64,000 bases of DNA from Ottelia alismoides (lineage: Eukaryota; Streptophyta; Magnoliopsida; Alismatales; Hydrocharitaceae). The stretch covers positions 228,627-292,626 of the forward strand of contig JAZKJV010002963.1 in NCBI GenBank assembly GCA_037367405.1, given 5' to 3'. Made by a program: the position numbers and the translations under genes. Shown here one piece after another: positions 58,646-64,000 of this stretch; positions within the stretch are counted from its first letter, which is position 1; the number at the start of each line of letters is the position of its first letter. Below the pieces are notes generated by a model. The model ran no database searches. It was not told the origin of the DNA and saw only the letters and a program-made list of their open reading frames with translations.

Positions 58646-61600
58646 TGATGAATCCACGATTCATCATCTCAATATCTTGATCTTAGCAAAATCCCCGAGT
58701 AAAATCCCAGAAAAATATCCATAAAATCCATAAATTAACAAAATGACTCTTGTAAATAAAACACACTAATTATTATATATTAAATTGTACAAAATAAATT
58801 ACGCATAAAAAGCCGCAAAAATAAAGGAGTTTTATACATGTAAATAGCCCAAAACTTCATGTATTTTTAATAAATTCATTTCAACTCCTTTTTGCCTAAT
58901 TCTTTCTCTAACTTGTTTATAAAAATGTATATAAAAATACAAAAATATAAAATAAATTATATCTCAAATAAATGCTCCTAGATCCCAATAGGAAAAAGTC
59001 GTAAAGACCAACTTCCAAGCTAAATTCCCGCTCCGTATGAACTCCAAATTCACCAAACTCACTTTCAAGGCTCAAGTTAGAAAATTATCTATCCATCGAA
59101 AGTAGTTTCATTAAAATCGGAGCTCGTTTGCAAAAGTTGGGTTTTGGGACCTAGATGTACATTGTATACCTGTATATATTCATTCTTTCTTTAATTTTAT
59201 TGTATCTTTCATAATTGCTAAAAATACAAAAATATCATGATTGTGTTGTATTTTAATTATATTATTTTATAGTATTTTTCCGTTGTAAATATCTCTTATT
59301 AAAAAGACAAAAAAATACAAATTAGAAAACTAAACAAAAATTGTACATGTTGTATGTATTTATTTGTAAATTCACCACTATTTTTTTTTCCTCTTTATTT
59401 TTGTTGTATTTAAAGTAGCATACTTTATATCATTATTTATGTATTTATTTTTTCTCATTCTCTACAATAACTTCTCTACCACCAACTTCTATTCAACTCC
59501 ATCATTTTTAATAACTCCCATTCCACTCCATATTCTTCCACCAACCTCCCATTCAACTCCACCAATAATACAACTTCCCATTCAACACCACCACCATTCT
59601 AACCTCTCTTTCTCTTCTCTTTATATTCATTTGTACATCTCATTTTTTCGCATCCACCATTCTTATAGAATAAGGAGAGAGCTTGGAGTGTTTTGTTGGT
59701 GACAGCTGCGAAGCATCGTCCTCAAGCGACGACCTCCTTCAGGTGAGATCCGCGGAGCTCCGCTTCGCGTCACGAGTTCCCCGTCGAGCTCGTGGAGCTT
59801 CTCCGATTTTTATTTCGCCAATCGGATCGAGGCGACGACAGGAGTCCAGCGTAGCTGCTCCGCACATCCGGCGAACATCAGGTAAGTTGTCCCTCTTCAT
59901 TTCTCTCGTTATTTTATTTTATATAATATTGTGTCCTTTGTAGTGTCTCCTTTATTTTTTTACATCTCCTACACCATCATCACATCATTTTGTTTTCCCC
60001 ATCATTCACATCTCCTAATTAACAAAACAAAAAAAAAATTAAAATTAAAACAAAAAAAGTTTATTTTATTTTATTTATTACAGCAGCAAACAAAAACAAA
60101 AAAAATCAAAAAAAAACGAGGCAGCGGCAGCACCGCCCACCTCTTTCCACAGGTAGGCGGCGCCGCCCGCCACCCTCAACTCACTCGCCGGCGCCGACGG
60201 CCGTCCCCACTCGCGCGGCCGTGCGCGGTGGGCGGCCCGCCCCCGGCCACCAACAGCAACCGCGGGCGGCTGCGTTTCCCCCGCGCCTCGCCGCCGTTCC
60301 GCCGACAACCGCGTACTCTCCGCCCATCAACCGCCACCGCCACCCCCCGTTCTCCGCCAGAGCTCCGCCCCACCACCTCCCCGCGGCCGCCGACGTCCTC
60401 GTGGCCGCGCGCGGCGCGCCACCGCCGCCGACCTCAAACCCCTTTTTTGGGTTCTTCTCCCTACGCCCAAGCAAGAGGAAGAAGAAGGTGAATTTTTTTT
60501 AATTGTAAAAATTGCGATCTTTTTTCTCTTGTTTATGTAATTACAAAAACGTCCCCGTACATATTTATCTTGTTCATTTCCAGTTGTGATTTTGCACGGA
60601 TACCCCTGTGTTAGTGTAGTGATTTGGACCTTATTTTGGCGTCATTTTATACAATAAAAAATGCTTTCATGTTGAGCAACTTACCCTCTATCATGTGAGT
60701 ATTTATTTGGATTTTTATGTTACATGGGTAATTAATTAAAAATGATTAACTGAAATATTACATAGTTTACCCATTCTGTGCTATTAAATTAATATCTCAC
60801 ACACGGTTGCTCTAAAAATTCCAAAAAAATACATATGATGCCTTGATATGTGATGAACGTACTGTCCAAATTTCATCAAAAATGGATTTTTCTTGTGCCT
60901 TAAATAAATTGTAGAGTGTTTCTAGTATTTGATTTTTAATTAAATCCACATACATCTTTTTTGGGAAATTTCAACTTTCCTGGATAGCTTATCTAAATAT
61001 ATTTTTGAGATAATTTGCTCTCTGACTAATTTGATAACGTGGATTTAATAGGAATTAATTACTCACTGTCACTCTGTTTTCACTAAAAAATTCATAAAAA
61101 ATTCATATTTTGTCAAAAAATTCCAAAAATATTACCGTAGCTTCCTTGCATCATGTTTTAGTTTCAGTAATTTTTTCATAATTTTTGCTTTCCGTTTGTG
61201 TGATAAATTTTGAAAAAACCCATAAAAAGTGTGCATTTTTCTTTATTGCATTTTAAACCTAAAAAATACAAAAAAATGTGTTTTGTGTTCTCCACTGGAT
61301 TAGGACTTTAGAAAAAATATAATTTGGCTAATTTGGACTAATTTAACATTAAAATTAATTTGGCCTTGTTGTATGTTTTCTTAGTGTCTTGATTCACCCG
61401 CATTTTGTTTTTGGCATTCTACTTGCATAAAAAAATCTAAAAAAATACCACTTGGAAATCTAGACCTAAGTTTTTGAATTAAACGCGAAGTTGTTCCTTT
61501 ACCTCCCTGAGTTCGACCCCGGACTTGCCCGGGATATAAATTAAGCCGAGACACTCTTCAAGGAGATCTTCTCTCGGTTCTGACCGAACCGCTAAGTACA

Positions 61601-61647
61601 CGTTCTACAACTAGACCGAATTATTTATCGTATTTAGCGACTCGTCA
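58646..61647 (+). repeat. AT3 5' LTR, complete (3002 bp)
   Basis: It opens TGATGAATCCACGATTCATC and ends CTCGTCA, two bases before a perfect PBS. It sits inside AT4 pol. The 5 bases before it are GTGAT, and the matching duplication should follow the 3' LTR outside the window. U3 runs to the TATA region at 59620. A GC-rich segment, AT-rich segment (59882-60083) and second GC-rich segment (60084-60487) follow, then the AT-rich tail shared with AT1. Pro/Arg-rich frames in 59931-60502 are composition artefacts. Confidence 0.9.
59620..60488 (+). promoter_or_regulatory. AT3 LTR: TATA-like box and exon-intron-like block
   Basis: TTTATATT at 59620 is a TATA candidate. A GC-rich segment ends in CATCAG|GTAAGT (intron side from 59882), a full-consensus donor. 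AT-rich sequence then leads to TTATTTATTACAG (60083), an acceptor-like end. A GC-rich segment follows, to GAAG|GTGAAT (60488). The alternating base composition is what plant exons and introns show. No transcript evidence is available here. Confidence 0.5.
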
Positions 61648-61649
61648 GA

Positions 61650-61667
61650 TGGCGCCGTTGCCGGGGA
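61650..61667 (+). promoter_or_regulatory. AT3 primer-binding site, perfect tRNA-Asp complement
   Basis: TGGCGCCGTTGCCGGGGA matches the complement of the plant tRNA-Asp(GTC) 3' end, CCA included, at all 18 positions. Confidence 0.95.
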
Positions 61668-62822
61668 GGCAAACGGCTTAGGGACTAATTTAAAAATTTG
61701 GATTTAGTTTTCCATTTACTCGGGTAGTCTGACCCCCGAGCCCACTTGTAATTAATCCATTTCCTTTCAATTATTTGTCTTCATATTCTTGTATATATTT
61801 TGTTGTTTATCTCTCTAATATAAATCTCTTTTTCCTTGCGAGGGCCCGGTGGACTTGGAGTGCATCGGAGGTCGACGGACGCGACGCGCGCCGACTGCTG
61901 AAGAGCTTGGAGAATTTATTTATCTTCGAGAGATTTTTTGTAAAAATTTTTTGTAATAACTTAGGTAATTCGCTTTTTCCAGCGGCTCTTGTTTGAGAGC
62001 TCGCGTTTGTATCCGGACTGGACTTTGGACCCGCTCGTGGTCGTGTGGTTGCTTGACGTAGAATAGGACCTGCACTTGCGGCTCTTAGAGCATATTTTTA
62101 TTAGAATATTTTATTGCTTGTGCTCGTAAATTTTTGGACCACACATCACATTTAACGAGACACACTTAGACCGCTGGACTATTAGTCAAATTTAACTTGT
62201 TCATCACTCGCTAATAGAACTGCTTGTCTAGGAACGTTTTCTCGTTTGCATTCATATGTATAAAATTTCAATTCTGCCTTGCATCCCGCATGTAGAGCGC
62301 GAGGATCACTGTAAGTCTTCTGAACTGGGCATGCATCATTGATTTCATTATTTGCATCGGTTTTTCTCGACTCCCTCCCCTTGGTTTTTGAAACTTAGGT
62401 TAAAAGGAAATCGGGACTGATCGTTAGGCGTGCTTTATTTGGTGGACTAATCAAGTGATAACCAAACATAAAATCGGGACTGCTAATCAGAGTTGATAAA
62501 AAAAATTGACTAAACCTAACACTTGTTTTGGGAGAGTAAAACCCTCATTGTATGCTTGGCTAATTGTGATTGTTGAGAGGTGAGGACGCATCCCTATGAT
62601 AGTGCCCAAAACCTACTTTTGAGCCTTGCGTAATTGGATTGATATCTTGATTTATCACCTAATTCAAACTGAAAAGATAAACGGTCGGACCTTTTGCGAC
62701 CATCACTGTGTTGAGTAGGTGAACTCAGGGTTTGCTCTTGTGTTTGTTTGTTTTGTGTGTTATTCGGTGCACTTGCACGCTTTCTTCCTCGATCCGCTTC
62801 ATTCTCCCATCTCCCTTCCAAG
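61668..62822 (+). other. AT3 untranslated leader
   Basis: It closely follows the AT1 leader: the CTCGGGTAGTCTGACCCCCGA motif, GCGAGGGCCCGGTGGACTTGG near 61838, and an exact 30-base match at 62204-62233 to AT1 1835-1864. GTGTTGAGTAGGTGAA (62708) comes before gag. ORFs 61775-61996 and 62594-62821 (-) are not supported. Confidence 0.75.
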
Positions 62823-63761
62823 ATGTCAGAATTTTGGTCATCATATCCAAGTCATCCTTCTTCGACCATATTCCGATCATCTCCACCCACTTATTCCTCT
62901 TCATACCCACACCCCAACCGCGAAGTCAGCACTCCGACTGACTTCTCCACTTCTTCGTCCTTCTCACCTACCCCACATTCTTGCACCCCTGACCCACAAC
63001 CACCTTGGATTGATTCACTATATTCTCGTCCGCTTGCTGGAATCAAGGAACAAATCAAAGAGCAAGTGACTGCTGAGATGAATGATTGGCATAATCAGTT
63101 GACCCCACATACCTCACTTTCACCTCGAGTTGGGACAGAACAACAATTGCCATACACACATCCTGACTTAACCTTAGGGTACAACATGGTCAACCAGACA
63201 AACCGAATGGAGAGGCCTGCACCGTACGATCTTCCTGACTTGATTGACCTGAGTGATAGAGACCACATTGACCAACCTTTATATCACCCATTCGGAGAGC
63301 CGACATATACAGGGGATTGGATTCATGCGACTGATTTACAGACCCCCTGTCTACTAACTCCGCCTGATGAGGCTCCGACCAACAACTGCCATACATATGG
63401 GCCATACTCAACCCAGTATTACACACCTGAGTCAAGGTGTGTTGAGTATAAGAGCCCGAGTTCTCAGCAGTATCCTCCAATTGCGTCGACTTCTCTCATG
63501 AAGTGTCATGATAACTTATTGGAGGATGACATTTGTAGATCGATCAAGAGTCCAGGTATAAATGTGGATCATGGATTTTGCGGATTAGATCTTGAAAACC
63601 TGGAAAACACCGGATTGACCACACGTCATGTACAGCTGGAGTCCCTTCTACCTCCCTCTTCTACTAACCACTTTCCCTCCAAACCGGAGTCTGTACATTC
63701 TCCTAGTCCTCCTTCACTTACCAAAAAGACCAAAAAATTGAAAACTCGGAAAATACCATAA
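62823..63761 (+). CDS. AT3 gag-position protein, no visible capsid domain
   Basis: This 312-residue open frame starts at ATG 62823, at the same place as AT1 gag. The start MSEFW resembles the AT1 MSDWG. Residues 1-70 are Ser/Pro/Thr-rich. A charged helix-like stretch lies at 72-90 (GIKEQIKEQVTAEMNDW). A Pro/Tyr/Asp-rich middle follows and the tail is Lys-rich (KKTKKLKTRK). Unlike AT1, I cannot find the Retrotrans_gag core (no HWLKNL or TW.QFKDHFL pattern). It may be a gag that lost its capsid domain, or an element-specific protein. The frame ends at 63759-63761. The next Gag-Pol segment is open in the +1 frame. Confidence 0.7.
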   Translation: MSEFWSSYPSHPSSTIFRSSPPTYSSSYPHPNREVSTPTDFSTSSSFSPTPHSCTPDPQPPWIDSLYSRPLAGIKEQIKEQVTAEMNDWHNQLTPHTSLSPRVGTEQQLPYTHPDLTLGYNMVNQTNRMERPAPYDLPDLIDLSDRDHIDQPLYHPFGEPTYTGDWIHATDLQTPCLLTPPDEAPTNNCHTYGPYSTQYYTPESRCVEYKSPSSQQYPPIASTSLMKCHDNLLEDDICRSIKSPGINVDHGFCGLDLENLENTGLTTRHVQLESLLPPSSTNHFPSKPESVHSPSPPSLTKKTKKLKTRKIP

Positions 63762-64000
63762 AATTGAAAAAGGAAAAGATCTAAAAAGTTTGGATCCTGC
63801 AGTTAGGGAAGCATTGGATAGAAAGTTGATTTTTGAGCTTCCCTTAATAATGGCCATTGAGCACTTTCCCGACCTTAAAAGATTTGTGAGAAGTAAATTG
63901 ATGCCTAAAAGGTCGGGCAATAAGAGAACAAGGACTGAGATACATATAGTGTCTATGGCCACATCTTTGATGATAGGGAGAAAAACCAAGAGCCCGCAGA
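63742..64000 (+). CDS. AT3 Gag-Pol continuation (pre-protease), runs off window
   Basis: From 63742 this frame stays open to the end of the window, overlapping the previous one by 20 bases in a very A-rich stretch. It reads LDPAVREALDRKLIFELPL, then MPKRSGNKRTRTEIHIVSMATS. This resembles the segment of AT1 (4640-4830, IPFDKYVEMTPAFQKHL and HILSVATT) just before the protease. A +1 shift in the A runs could be a mutation or, less likely, programmed frameshifting. The protease Asp lies beyond the window. Confidence 0.6.

Noticed and set aside
59931..60502. 186-codon frame and companions, Pro/Arg-rich
   Set aside because: They span the AT-rich intron-like segment and the GC island of the AT3 LTR. 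The composition explains the open frames.
61650..61667. tRNA-Asp gene fragment
   Set aside because: Only the 18 bases complementary to the tRNA 3' end are present, directly after an LTR end. It is a primer-binding site.
1..64000. Intact host gene
   Set aside because: No multi-exon coding pattern, tRNA, rRNA or known plant protein domain other than retroelement domains could be recognised on either strand.

Overview
The window looks like heterochromatin from a flowering-plant nuclear genome. It is AT-rich and repeat-dense, and I recognise no host gene in it. Nearly all of it is explained by nested, decayed LTR retrotransposons. Most are Ty3/gypsy elements of the Athila lineage: pol motifs of Athila type, LTRs of about 3 kb, and primer-binding sites complementary to plant tRNA-Asp. 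The rest are Ty1/copia fragments of at least two families, one TRIM-like miniature element, and one non-autonomous Mutator-like DNA element. The species cannot be read from the sequence. Athila elements usually crowd pericentromeres, so that setting is plausible. || Layout, using local names. AT1 (+), 1-13632: Athila element with partial 5' LTR, decayed PBS, leader, gag/PR/RT/RNaseH/IN pseudogenes, a 1.9 kb non-coding 3' region, polypurine tract and 3' LTR. 13633-16034: truncated Athila LTR, minus orientation. 16040-17844: copia LTR fragment (+). 17845-18594: TRIM-like element (-). AT2 (+), 18825-27899: Athila relative with no pol. 28420-29960: SIRE-like copia RT/RNaseH (-). CO-C (+), about 30000-35020: copia LTR, PBS, gag, PR and IN. 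CO-A (-), 35235-38858: copia 3' LTR, RNaseH and RT. 38860-42725: Athila LTR (-) with a perfect 73-bp tandem duplication. CO-B (-), 42744-49681: copia RT, IN, gag, leader, PBS and 5' LTR. AT4 (-), 50530-58645: Athila 3' LTR carrying a 1448-bp MULE with a 9-bp target duplication, then 3' region and integrase. AT3 (+), 58646 to the window end: the best-preserved Athila copy, with complete 5' LTR, perfect tRNA-Asp PBS, leader and open gag-position frame. It is inserted in the AT4 pol region. || No complete element is visible, and every coding region seen in full is broken or incomplete except the AT3 gag-position frame. AT1 pol is one open path broken almost only by TAG and TGA codons. Its integrase has lost a zinc-finger Cys and the catalytic Glu. 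|| The most interesting signal is non-coding. The 3' regions of AT1, AT2 and AT4 each carry four or five modules about 100 bp apart. Each module is a short hairpin followed by a G tract resembling the polypurine tract, and compensatory base changes are visible in the stems. AT2 has lost pol but keeps them. A second recurrent feature is a TATA box about 250 bp upstream of a splice-donor-like site in four LTRs, followed in AT3 by a GC-rich island bracketed by splice-like sites.
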